Source: Hermetia illucens | Lineage: Eukaryota; Arthropoda; Insecta; Diptera; Stratiomyidae | Length of the DNA: 64,000 bases | Assembly (NCBI RefSeq): GCF_905115235.1 | Contig: NC_051852.1 | Coordinates: 147,732,027-147,796,026 of the forward strand | Direction: 5' to 3' | Shown here: one piece after another, positions 33,840 to 44,465 of the stretch | How positions within the stretch are numbered: position 1 is the first letter of the stretch | Layout: each line of letters starts with the position of its first letter | Notes under the pieces: generated by a model | Database searches by the model: none | Seen by the model: only the letters and a program-made list of their open reading frames with translations | Told to the model about the DNA's origin: nothing | Program-made: the position numbers and the translations under genes

Positions 33840-34660
33840 TTCGGCGATAGAAACCACGACGAGCTATTCGGCTATAAACGACTGGCGAACGTCAAAACGT
33901 ACATCGCACTCCTGTCTCTCCGAAGAAAGGTTCATTTCTGTCTGAGGAGACCATCTTGGGCTTGACACCGACATCCTAACTAAATGCGTGCTCCCCATGC
34001 TCGAGGACAGTCTAAGGACCCTCGTATAGGGCCTGCAGCAGCCTCCGAGTGGCATCAGTCCTCATCAGACTTCAAGCATTATAGAGGTGTAACCGCTGGC
34101 AGCACGTGACGAGAGGGCGGAGGAGGAATCATTTTGAGAACGGCCTCTCGTAACAGGCACAACAATCCGGTTTCTCCAAGCCAGGTCGCCAGGGAGTCGA
34201 AGGTTATCCCCTTACACTAGCTCAGCAGAGGCCAAGCAGAACTAAAAGCGAGAACTGCGACCAAGATGGCTTGTCGCGCGTCATATTCAGCGTCCAATGC
34301 CAACGTTCTAGCATCCCATTGGACTGCGAATGGTATACAGTTGTCTGCAGACGCTGACAAAATTCGAATTGCATTCCCTGGTCTGTGATGATTACGGCGG
34401 AAACGCCACAATGCGGAATCCACTCTCGACAGATGGCTTCATCAAATTATTTTACTTTAGTGTCCTTCAAAGGCATTGCCTGAGGCCACCATACTGTGCG
34501 CTGTACTATGCGAATTTTGTAAAGGGCCTACAATGTCGAGAGGTATAATGTCGGTCGGTCAAAGGGTAGTATAGGTTCCAGAGCGAAACGTGGATTGTTA
34601 CCCACGATAGAGCCTAAAACCTGGGAAACGCCAACCCTACTATCAAACCCTATCTCCCCC
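33840..34660 (-). mobile_element. Ty3/gypsy fossil, integrase region
   Basis: Minus-strand remains of a Ty3/gypsy integrase core and the sequence after it, similar in type to the integrase at 40.8-41.3 kb. It is diverged, broken in several places and lacks the other domains. Confidence 0.6.
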
Positions 34661-34664
34661 TCCA

Positions 34665-35755
34665 CGTGGTGATCGCTGGAAATTCTTTCTTAATGGAAAA
34701 CTGCAGATGGAGAAGGATGAAGGCGAGTCTCCCGCGCCTGAAAACGGAACAAATTGTACCAACTGGTCCTCCAGGTTGGGGGTTGGGTAGAGCTGACAAC
34801 CCTACACGGAAAACCGAAGTTACGAAGCCACAAAAGGGCCTCGGACTGGATTGACTATACAACGACGAACTCGGCAACGATTTGCGCATCTTCTCATGGA
34901 ACAAGCGCTCCCTGTACAGAGCAATATAATAATAATATAAGACTGATGCAACAGCGTTACAAGAGATGTCCTGGACAGGGACCCATTTTCTGGAGAAGAG
35001 CCACTACACCATATATTATAGCGACCATCCAGTAAACCATGTGCTCGGAGTAAATTATGGGCTTTAAAAACATAAGCAAAAGGCTACGCACTCTGCGTTT
35101 GCGTGGCGAATTTAGAAATATAAGCCTCATAAACATTCACGCCCCTACAGAGGAGACTGCAGAGTCTAGAAGGATACCTTCTACAAGGCAGTTGAACGAA
35201 ACCTCAAAGCCTATCTCATGTATGATATCAAAATCATGCTTGGAGATTTCAACAGTCAAATAGGGTCGGAGCCCGTATTCAGGCGATACTTCGACTCCCA
35301 TAGCTTACATAGGGATACTAATAATGACGGACTGCGGATTATTCAGTTAGCAGTATCGCACGAAATGTTTCTTGGGTTACGTGGGCCTCTCCAGACGGAA
35401 CCACTTTCAACCAAATCGACCACGAGCTGATTGAACGCCGCCACCTCTCAACCTTGAGGAATGTAAGAACAAATAGGGGGCCAATATAGATTCCAATGAG
35501 TTTGCCAGTCGTTACGTATTCCTCGAAGACTTGGGTTCTTAGCAAGAAAAATGGCCAACTCTGGGTCGCGTTCGAGAGAAGAATCCTCCGAAGAACTTTT
35601 GGCCCCCTATATTAGGATGGACGATTCCGTAGCCTACATAACGATGAAATCTATGAACAATACCGTGACCGTCAGGTTGTGGGTTAAATCCGGCTAAATA
35701 GGTTGCGGTAGGCGGATCACTTAGTCCGTAAGGGTGGGGATGATCTAGTCCGAGC
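34665..35755 (+). mobile_element. RTE-A LINE, endonuclease joined to 3' end
   Basis: The plus strand shows an RTE endonuclease: QQRYKRCPGQGPIFW (about 34950), NISLINIHAPTEETAE (about 35118), IKIMLGDFNSQIGSEP (about 35226) and NNDGLRIIQLAVS (about 35320). At about 35470 it jumps to the RTE-A 3' region (YSSETWVLSKK-like, then RRILRRTFGPLY at about 35580-35615). The whole reverse transcriptase is absent. Several stops and frameshifts are present. Confidence 0.7.
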
Positions 35756-37470
35756 AGAAAGAAGAAAAGTTGGCAAAACGGGTCGTTTGAAAAATATCAG
35801 CAACGAATGAAATTGAACTGAACGAAAAAATGAAATTAAAGTTCAACGTTCCCAAAAGAGACCATAGAAATTCGGATCTAAGCAAAATCCCGATTAAGTA
35901 AATGTTATTGATGCTAGCATGCACACAATTCAGGTGAAGAATTTCTTTCTCCATTACATATATCTCTGTGTGGGGGTTCGCCTGAGGGAAGTTGCATGAA
36001 CGGTTCGTCCTGAGTTAGAGATTGGTAGGTGATGTATGTAATCTTACAAAAATGATATCAACTTAAAGTGTAATATCACAGTACCACCAACGAGCGCGAT
36101 TCAAACATTAAAACATTGCCGCTTTTCGTAGTACAAGTCGTGGCACAGTTGTCATTGCCGGCGTCGAGCATCGGACTGACTTCGGGCAACCTTTGGACTG
36201 GCTTTTAGGTTGGTTTCGGATTGGCTTTGGGCTAGAAAATAATAATGCCTTTCCTGTGTGTTGCACCGCCATCACATTGGAGCTAGAAATGATATTTTCA
36301 GGTTGTTCACCATCCGCTCTTTCGTTATAACTTAGTAGAAGAGGCGTCAGATTTTTAGTTTCGGAATTCGTTTTCCTAACATCGATTTTCCCCTTTTGGT
36401 ATTTTAGATTATGATGCGGTCCTAACATACCGGATTAAAAGCCCATGAAAAACTTTCTTAATGACGTGAGAAGGACTGAAGTGTCCGGAGGCGTACAAGC
36501 GCGTCTAGACAGAGCACTTCAGTAGAGCTGTATTTAGTTGCATGTGGACCTGTATGATCAACTCCGACATATTCATGGATTGTCATTTTGATCGCCTTTA
36601 TTCCAACGAGCATTAGAATATGTCGCTGTGGCAATAATTATTAGTTTTTCCGGAAAGTCCGCACATCCATCAAGATCGAAAACTGTTTCATGATGCGATA
36701 TCCGACAAAGGAATCTTTCCTGCTGTCCTGACCAACGCGATGATGAAATTCCTTTTGTCACGACGCACGTTGCGCTGGGTTTCTATTACTCTGTCACGGT
36801 CACGGTAACGGAGTACTAGCAGCGCGTCCAGCTTACCACCATTTACAACGATCAATCAGATCTTAGAACGTGGACAGCAACTTACCCCGTGCCAGAAATA
36901 AAGGCACGTTTAATGGACACCAGTTTTCACCAATATTCTCAGATGAATCGTCCTTGTAGTAAGAAAGGTTTTTCACTACGCAACCGGATTGCGACGTTAA
37001 TTCTGCGGGCCGACGCTTTGCGTCCTTACTAATAAATACAGTCATGGCTTCGCATAAGCGAATGTAGATCATCGGAAGATGACTTTTTTCAAGGCCATTG
37101 TATGCGCTCTTTTTGTTAAGCACATTCAGAAGGCTATTGGTAATCTAACTGTGGCCAATCTGATTAGATGCTCGTTGCCGGTGAGCCAAACTCCAAATTA
37201 CTTACATTGTGGCCAATCGTAATATTGATTCACCTCGATCGCAATGTCAAAGTCAAAATCTTTTGAAAAACCAGTTCACTCACTCAAGGTGGAGGAAGCG
37301 AGCCCCTGGGGAAGTCGTCGAAGAGAATATACGATCATCATTAACCGAAAATTATCAATCAACGTCCTCCTAATCTACCTTCTAATAAATGAGAACTATC
37401 TTGCAAAAAAACATTTTACTTGCTATTCATTAAAAGACCCAGATTTCAGGACAAAAAAGACATTTATTTC
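35756..37470. other. Intergenic, nothing firm
   Basis: No recognised gene or repeat family. Minus-strand open frames at 36428-36108 and 37123-36863 have no known motif. Confidence 0.3.
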
Positions 37471-37472
37471 AC

Positions 37473-37478
37473 TTGCAA
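37473..37478 (-). terminator. Poly(A) signal of the C15orf40-like gene
   Basis: AATAAA on the minus strand, 10 bases past the stop codon at 37488. This is unusually close but consistent with a very short 3' untranslated region. Confidence 0.6.
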
Positions 37479-37487
37479 TTTAACTTA

Positions 37488-37692
37488 TCAACTATTCGTT
37501 GCTTCCCTCTTCAAAGCTTCCATTACAGCATCCGTGGTCGTAACTCCTTTACTAATAAGAATGGTTTTATTCCGGGACTTCGAACCACGGTCTAAGCTTA
37601 CATCACTTTTTCGCAGGTTCAAAACTTTCGAAAGGTATTTAACTAGTTCGGTGTTGGCTTCGCCTTCAACTGGTGGCGCTGATATTTGGACT
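37488..37692 (-). CDS. C15orf40: C15orf40-like exon 2
   Basis: C-terminal 68 codons of the DUF167 domain, ending [10 protein letters not shown] and TGA. A plus-strand open frame over the same bases (37420-37707) is a shadow. Confidence 0.92.
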
Positions 37693-40600
37693 CTATCAAT
37701 AAAGTAATTTAGATTTGATTAATTTTTATGAATTGAAAATTAATTTTTTGATATTCCGGTTGTACATAAGCTCTAATTATAGGATTACGTTCATATATAG
37801 GTTTTGTAAGCCTGATTCAGAATTTTCCAAACTAATTTCAGACCTTTTCTAATCATTTTCAAAAATTGTGAGGGCGAATCGAATTGTACACGCATCACAA
37901 AACTCATCAGAGATCTGCAAATACACCCGGTAGCCGGGTAAAATACCTCTGCCAGTTCCTGGGTAACCGAGCGAATGCTCACATGCCAGTCTACTTGGAT
38001 GATTTCGACGATTTTATCGGTTTCTACGACGATTGGCCTACCAGTACGGAGTGTAACTTCGACATCCACTACACCAGAACGAAATCGATCGAACCAACGC
38101 TGTGCTGTGCGAATTTTTACAGTTGCATTGTTACCTCTCAGGTAGTAAAAATGTAAAATATGACAAATTTCTTACTTGGTGGACTCCATCTTTGACGCGC
38201 TATAACTTGAGACCATAAAACTGTCAAAGAGACACCTGTAGCCCAGACTGTCGTCTTCAAATCGCCGTATAGTATGACCCGATGCGATAAGTACAACACA
38301 AGATATGTTTAAGTGTCGCCATCTATTGACAAAATACGACATTACCTTTTCCCCAAACTAATATTTGAATGCCATTTCGTTGTGCTGGATCTTTTCGAAT
38401 CAAATTGTACAACTAGAGCGGGCCTGTTGTTTCCGGTGTACGATATCTAGTTTTAAGAAGCTAGTTATCACCATCACAATCCTCCACGCTTGGTGCCTTT
38501 TCAATGAGAACATGATCTTTTTGATTGAATGTCTTCACATCTGGCGAAGCCCATATTCTCTCGTGGATTTCTCGACGACATGACCAGATCTCCGCCGTAT
38601 GCAAATTCCAAGATTTTGCTACCATTGCTGTGATTTATGCCATGGACTCTATGCATTCGAGCAGCTCCACGGTAAGCCTACCCCGATACGATGTCAGCAT
38701 TGAAGTCGGTTGTGACTGTTAGGACCGTGACTGTTATGGGAGGACAAGGGGATAGAATCTAGTCTACCCAGATCTTCAAAGCCAGTCTCTATTCTACAAC
38801 CAGAGATGACTTTCAGGTCTCCAAAGAAGAATTGTTTACCTAGTATCTTCAGCCTGGCTGTAGCTAGAGCCAGCATACGTAAAGGAACTGCTTGAGAGTC
38901 TCTCCCTCCTCCCCGCAACTTTGACGATGTAAATTATATGCAGGAGAGAAATATCCTAAAAACTAAAAATTTGGCGAATTCATCGTGAAGCTCCCTCCCC
39001 AAATACTAAAGATCCATCGAAGGCTCGGGAATATGGGGGCGGGGTCCTTTAAATGCTTCAGTGCCTTACGTGTCATTTGATAAAACTACACGTGTCCTTA
39101 TACCAACACATGGGATGGCAAAGGAACCTGAAGAACGAAAAAACATGTGACTTCACGCGCATCTATCGAATGACCAACACGCGAGTTAAAACTGGAAAAA
39201 CAACAATGGTTGAACCGCGCGTCTAGATCCGTAAGACTCCGGACACGAGGTCGCGATGGGGAGAGAAAATCCACGATGAATCGCATCTCCTGCTTTAGAT
39301 ATTGAACAGGCGCGGCCTTTCAGGTTCTCACCCGCCCTTGACAAATTTAGGCCATCATATTGGAGGATGCCCGCATAGTTTCCTATATTACCGATGTAAT
39401 CCTGTCGCCGACGTGCCGCGTAATTTATTGACAATGCTCAGCGTTCACCTGGTACTTTGTGATGTTAACATGGCCGTAAGGCTTTACTGTCACGGAGTCT
39501 GATAGCTTCCCACGATACAGTGTATTGATTATGAAGGTTCAAGGGGAGGTAGTATAAGACTCTTCTTTTTCTTCAACCTTTATCCCGTTCACAAGCAGGG
39601 TCGGCTCGTCGTGATCGGTTTCGCAATTTTGCTCTGTCGAATGCCTGATCTGAGTGCATTCTCGAGGCTTTTAAATCCCCATCCAGCGTATCAAGCCACC
39701 GCTGTTTAGGCCGGCCTTTTGGTCGCTTACCATCGACCTCGTTGTTCAAACCAATCATGGCAAGTGAATTCTCTTTAGGCGAATTACGTGGCCATAACAA
39801 CGAAGACGCATATCTTGCAGTTCTTCGATATCGATCGCGGATATCCTCATTTCGGATGTGATCAAAACGTGTCACGCCACTAGTCAAACCCAACATCTTC
39901 GTTTTCATTACCGCAAGACGCCGTTCATTGTCTTTCATAGTCGGCTATAAGGCATCTTTCTCGGCATCAAGTCGACCTGTCTGTGGTGCGTACGTGGTGA
40001 AGAAGTGAATAGTGCGATCAGCTGATATAAAGGTGAGCTTCAACAGATCATCATCAAATCGTTCGACTTCTTTAATGGCATCACGGAAACCCTCTGTCCA
40101 GTTAGGGTGTCAACATTTAGCGTGCAGACACGCCGTCCATGCGTCAGAACCCTTGCCCATTTCTCGACAGGACCGGGGCCCGTCCTGTCGCGTCGACTGA
40201 GGTGGACGCTTTAGCATGTCTCCGAGGCTTGTTACTCGATCCGATCATCTTGTTTCTAACGACATTGGATGCATTTTCTTGGTCGACCTGCCACGGGACC
40301 TGTTGTGGCGCAGTGGGGTTAACAACATTCGAAATTTACTCGACTTCTCGACTATCGCCAAGGTGCAGGAAGATGACGCAGTACTTCAGCGCTTCAAATC
40401 CAACTCTAAATATAAATTTCGGGAGATGGGCTTCGGCTCGAACCTCTCTTTCTGCTGCAAATACTCGGAAAAGGGACCTAGGCCATACATTCCGGCCACC
40501 TTTCGCAAGGAAGTGTTCCACGCGGTTCACGACATAGCGCATCCAGGCATCAGAACAACAAATCGGTTAGTCACCGAGAAATACTTCTGACCCTCCATGA

Positions 40601-42441
40601 ATAAGGACAGCAACTCCTGGGCCAGAGAGTGCATCGCATGACAAAAGTGTAAGGTCACCAAGCATGTAAGAAAAGACACTTCCCCCCACTATCAAGCGGT
40701 TACAGTTGTTGCCTTACAATCATCGAAAGGTTTACGCGGTGGCCTGAAGCAATACCTCTGAAGGACATTACGGCGCAATCTTGTGCCGAAGCCCCCTGTC
40801 GAGAGTGGATCCCTCGCTTATGTGTCCCTGCAGTGATCATCACTGACCAGGGAATGCAATTTGAGTCCACCCTTTTCTCAGAATTAGGCAAACTCATGGG
40901 ATTCAAACGCCAGCGAACTACGGCTCACCACCCGCAATCCAATGGGATGCTAGAACATTGGCACCGGACCCTGAAAGCGGCCATTATGGCTCGTGATGAT
41001 CCGCCCTGAACTCAGGTCTTGCCTCCCGTCCTACGAACAACCCACCGAGAGGAGTTTGCTGCCAGCCCCGCGGAGCTGGTGTACGGGGAGAACCCAAGAC
41101 TCCCAAGTGATCCGGTCTTCGACAAGAGATCGGGTCTCACAGATTCCGGATTGCTGCGCTTGTTGAAAGACAACCTTCGCCACATTAAAGCTACACCTCC
41201 CACACGTCACTCGTCCGCAAATGTCTGTGCGCCCAGGGAGCTGGACACGTGCACGCACGTCCTGGTCAGGACGGATGCTGTCCGGAAGCCGCTGCAGCCT
41301 CCATATGAAGGCCCGTACCGTGTTCTCGAGCGGGGAAAACACTTCTTCCAGCTCGAGATTGGGGGACAGAAAATGGCTGTCTCCTTATCCAGGCGGAAGC
41401 CCGTTTGCGCCCCAAAGCAACATCACGTTCGTTTCGCTGTATGATGGGCAACGCAGTTCCGAGTTTAGTCGCTGAAACTCCTAGGTTTCATCTGGGGCCG
41501 GAGTGATGTAGAGCAGCGGGGTTACTGTCACCAACAGAGATCAGGTATGATTTAGGATAGTGGAATAACTCCGAGTATAATTTATTTGTTTCTTTCACTG
41601 ATTTCAGCATTTTATTTTTGTTTTAGCATGGCGGAGTTATGGAGGAGATATAAGAGTACATTAAGGATATCCGCCGGACAGGACCGTAGAGCCCCCGTAT
41701 CACCTGGAATATGCGATTTTCTGAATCATATTCAGCGATCCTATAAGGCTGTTGTAGCAGAAGGTCACGGTTCAATCTCACTGGTGGCAGAGAGATTTCT
41801 ATCGTAACTGGATGCAGGATACCAGTCGATTCGGCTGTGAATGAGTGTCACCTTTGAACACATCTTCATCACCAACGGCGCAACAACCGATATCATGTCA
41901 AAGCCCGCCCTAGTAAGGAACTCCAGACGTCCTAACCTACGCCACCGCTCCATCTCAGGACTTTCCATGCAGGATCATCCTCACCCATACGGATTAAGTG
42001 ACCCGCCCACCGCAATCGATTGAACCGGATTTTATCCACAACCAGACGGCCGTGTTATTTTGGAATACATACCTACTCTTTTTAGTGAAGTGAATCTTAA
42101 ACCCTCATTGGGATCCAAATGGCAAGTTTTGAATATCTACACGCCCTCACGGCCGGGGTGATACCATTAATCAGAAGTAAATCTACGAAAACCGGAATGT
42201 TGTATTCAATTTAACTCAATATTTACCCGACTCCTTCGTTTGAGATGTCTGTAATTCCGTTCTGTTTGGCGCCCGGCTTTGCGAGGATCTTTATGGCTAT
42301 GTTCCCGGTCTTGTCCATACAGACGGGAAGGGACTCATTGCGAACAACCGGAGGTGGGACACCCTTTCCTTTCTGAGCCGACTTCTTGGACATGCTCCTT
42401 TGAATAATTATTAAACTTTGTATCCTCAATTTAGACAGCAT
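37488..42441 (-). CDS. C15orf40: C15orf40/UPF0235 (DUF167) family protein, two exons
   Basis: Small conserved protein of unknown biochemical role. Exons are 42441-42227 and 37692-37488, separated by a 4534-bp intron with donor GG|GTAAAT and acceptor TTGATAG, in phase 2. The product is 139 residues. Family marks are [20 protein letters not shown], then [40 protein letters not shown] and NKTILIS. The join VG-VQISAPP matches the order in the human protein as I remember it. The first ATG gives a basic, hydrophobic leader ([16 protein letters not shown]) before [11 protein letters not shown], which could be a mitochondrial targeting sequence. A downstream start at 42393 would omit it. It shares an upstream region with the CD2BP2 gene. 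Confidence 0.93.
37780..38150 (-). mobile_element. mariner transposase fragment
   Basis: The minus strand reads [20 protein letters not shown] and [20 protein letters not shown], then [13 protein letters not shown]. This is the second helix-turn-helix of a mariner-type transposase (GRP linker followed by the IxxxxHxSxRxxA block). The catalytic domain is missing. It lies in the C15orf40-like intron. Confidence 0.8.
38151..39555. other. Unassigned part of the C15orf40-like intron
   Basis: No recognised protein, RNA gene or repeat family in about 1.4 kb. Confidence 0.3.
39560..39960 (-). mobile_element. RTE-B LINE, 3' end of ORF
   Basis: The minus strand is open for 121 codons: [37 protein letters not shown], then [20 protein letters not shown] and [10 protein letters not shown], ending [10 protein letters not shown]. 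It is among the least decayed RTE-B tails here, with a short disturbed stretch after DRY. Confidence 0.85.
40000..41600 (+). mobile_element. Ty3/gypsy fossil, integrase half and 3' end
   Basis: Plus-strand Ty3/gypsy remnant in the C15orf40-like intron, closely related to 20.35-21.3 kb. Parts are the end of RNase H, the zinc-binding and core integrase regions, and the C-terminal region up to about 41470. A likely 3' LTR or its start follows from about 41500, but no matching 5' LTR is present. It is broken in several places, though less decayed than the copy at 18.3 kb. Confidence 0.8.
41863..42052 (-). mobile_element. RTE-A LINE 3' end (about 190 bp)
   Basis: CATCTTCATCACCAACGGCG, then GCAACAACCGATATC, the CCATCTCAGG segment and GGATTAAGTGACCCGCCCACC. 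It follows 61951-62245 with one internal gap. It sits in the C15orf40-like intron, 175 bp from its exon 1. Confidence 0.8.
42227..42441 (-). CDS. C15orf40: C15orf40-like exon 1
   Basis: Codes for the leader, the basic [11 protein letters not shown] stretch and the first strand of the DUF167 fold ([15 protein letters not shown]). It ends at donor GG|GTAAAT. Confidence 0.92.
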
Positions 42442-42656
42442 TCACCCGGTCCAAACACTTAGACTGCGCCTGTCAAATTTTCAGGTTAAATCCATTGTTT
42501 TGAACCGAATTCGAATTTCCCCCAAAACATCCCAAAAGGTCAAGCACGAAATCCGTGATCTGTCAAAACGTCAAACTACGTTTCGAGGCGGGAGCTCGTT
42601 TCTGTCTTGAATTGTTTACAAATTTGGAAAGAATTGTGCGCGAAATACTAGAAAAG
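42442..42656. promoter_or_regulatory. Shared promoter region between C15orf40-like gene and CD2BP2
   Basis: The 215 bp between two divergent start codons must hold both transcription starts. No TATA box is seen. CTGTCAAA occurs twice (about 42474 and 42561) on the plus strand. Compact divergent pairs of housekeeping genes often share a promoter, which is the inference here. Confidence 0.6.
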
Positions 42657-43793
42657 ATGGCCAAAAGGGCTGCTGAGGCATTTGAGGATGATTTCATGGA
42701 GGATTCCAAGCGGGCTAAACCACAGTCCAGCAAGAAACACACATTGGATTCGGACGAGGAAGACAGTGGCGAGGATGATGAGAGGTGGAACCGCGATTTA
42801 CTTTTGCTTTTGATCTATTTCACGTTTATATCTTGTCAGATACAATATTATGAATGAAAATGACATCGAAGGCGAAGAGGAAGGCATCTCAGGGATGGAC
42901 GGAGAAGTTAAAATCACTCCGTTCAACATGAAGGAAGAGTTGGAGGAAGGACACTTTGACCGCGAAGGGCACTTTCAATGGAACAAAGATAAGGAAATCA
43001 AGGATAATTGGCTGGATAACATCGACTGGGTGAAGGTTTGTAGTTTCATAGTATCTAAGGACTTGCAGAGCACATCTAACTTTTTTCTGAACAGGTTAAA
43101 ACCGACAAAAAATACATCGAAAAGACGAATCGCGGATTGGCCGACTCAAGCGATTCCGAAGGCGACGAACCTGGCAAACGTTTCAATGAGGTCGAAACCT
43201 ACAAACAAATAATTGAGCTAATGCGACCTGGCGAGACAGTAAAGAAAACTCTTCTGCGACTAGGGGGTGCCACAGCCAAATTATCCTCAGCGGAGCGATG
43301 GAAACGCAAAAAGGCCGGAATAGTCGACGAAAATGCCGCTCTGGTCACCAAACTCACCGAGTTGACAAACAACATCCTAACCGAGCTGGGAAACATGGAC
43401 GTCTACCAGGAGACTTACGAACAGATCCAGTCGAAAATCAATCGAAAGTCAAAGAATGCCGGGGCGAGTAGCAGCAACGCTGACCAGGAGCTCGACATGT
43501 ACGCGGATGATTTTGAGACGAAAGAACAATCAAAGTTGGGATCAAAATCAGAGGATACAAAGGTTGAAGAGAAGGAGGACAGCAAGGAAGAGGAGGAGGA
43601 GGAGGAAAAAGTCCTTCGATGGGAATATAAATGGAAGGATTCCGATACAGAGATCCACGGGCCGCATACCACCGAGCAAATGCTGAACTGGAGCAACGAT
43701 GGCCACTTCAAAGACGGAGTGGTTGTCAGGAAAGTTGGGGAAGACACAAAGTTTTATTCCAGCAATCGAATCGATTTCGATCTTTATTTATAG
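42657..43793 (+). CDS. holn1: CD2BP2 / Lin1 family GYF-domain protein, three exons
   Basis: Orthologue of human CD2BP2 (U5 snRNP 52K), which binds proline-rich spliceosomal ligands and takes part in U5/tri-snRNP assembly in the nucleus. Exons are 42657-42784, 42840-43035 and 43095-43793, with introns of 55 and 59 bp. Phases fit (2, then 0) and the product is 340 residues, against 341 in human. Marks in order are KKHTLDSDEEDSGED, DGEVKITPFNMKEELEEGHF, DNWLDNIDWVK, an acidic coiled stretch (KEDSKEEEEEEE), and a C-terminal GYF domain (WEYKWKDSDTEIHGPHTTEQ, then FYSSNRIDFDLY). The GYF tripeptide itself reads GHF. The first donor (AG|GTGGAA) is weak but is the only one giving the family sequence. 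Confidence 0.96.
42785..42839 (+). other. CD2BP2 intron 1 (55 bp)
   Basis: GTGGAA donor and CTTGTCAG acceptor. Splicing joins DDE-R-YNIMNENDIEG, matching the family. The size is typical of short insect introns. Confidence 0.85.
43036..43094 (+). other. CD2BP2 intron 2 (59 bp)
   Basis: GTTTGT donor after NIDWVK and TTTTTTCTGAACAG acceptor before VKTDKKYIEK. It is in phase 0. Confidence 0.88.
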
Positions 43794-43994
43794 TTTTTCT
43801 ATGGAATGAGATTGTGTTCGGGTTGCAGATTTGATGTGTTTTATGTGTATTGTTGTTTGATAGGGAAAAGATTGCATTTACAGTTAGTGAAATGAGGAGA
43901 AATTGAAGTTTTTTTATTATTGTATTTAGCGAGAGAAAAAATGGAATTGATCCATTTTAGCTTGTTGGTAGCAGGCAAATCTGAGTTGTTTGAG

Positions 43995-44465
43995 AGGGGT
44001 CACCTTGGAACTTAGCCTCTACTCTTGGCTCTGCTAGATCCACTTTCGTTGCCCTGTCTAAAATCTGGAAATGCAGTTATCCCAACACTAAGATCAAGTT
44101 GAGACTGTTCTGTGCTAGAGTCTCTTCGGAGTTGCTATATGGGACTAGCACATGGGAAGTGGCCTCCACTGTTACTCAAAAGCTCCAAACCTCCGTATCA
44201 TCGAAGTACACTGGCCTGATACTATCTCAAACGAAGAACCCGTATGCGTTGTAATCGGAATGCGAAAGTAGCAGTCGATAGGTCACACATTGAGGAGGGG
44301 CGACAATTGCTTTGCGCCATGGCCAAATGGTAGAATCCACTCTCCCAAGATTACCGACAAGTGGTTCGCCGTAAGGGCACAGTAGAGAAGGAGTGTAGGC
44401 GTGTCGGGAAGTCATGGGGGAAGTTGCATAATTGTGTTTGGCGCGTTATACCCCACCAAAGGGTA
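43995..44465 (+). mobile_element. RTE-C LINE, C-terminal fragment
   Basis: The plus strand reads KIKLRLFCARVSSELLYGTS, then TVTQKLQTSV (about 44090-44190). NRNAKVAVDRSHIEEG (about 44255) and NPLSQDYRQVVRRKGTVEKE with CRRVGKSW (about 44335-44415) follow. The last part parallels the tails at 6250 and 54990. Stops and frameshifts are present. Confidence 0.65.

Noticed and set aside
37420-37707. Plus-strand frame over the C15orf40-like exon 2
   Set aside because: Shadow frame. The minus strand matches the DUF167 family across a consistent splice junction.
42470-42570. CTGTCAAA as a shared core promoter motif
   Set aside because: It occurs twice here and near 53797, but an 8-mer is expected a couple of times per 64 kb by chance, so it is not evidence on its own.
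43415-43747. Minus-strand open frame opposite CD2BP2 exon 3
   Set aside because: Shadow of a real coding exon. Its Ser/Phe runs are the complement of the acidic Glu-rich stretch.
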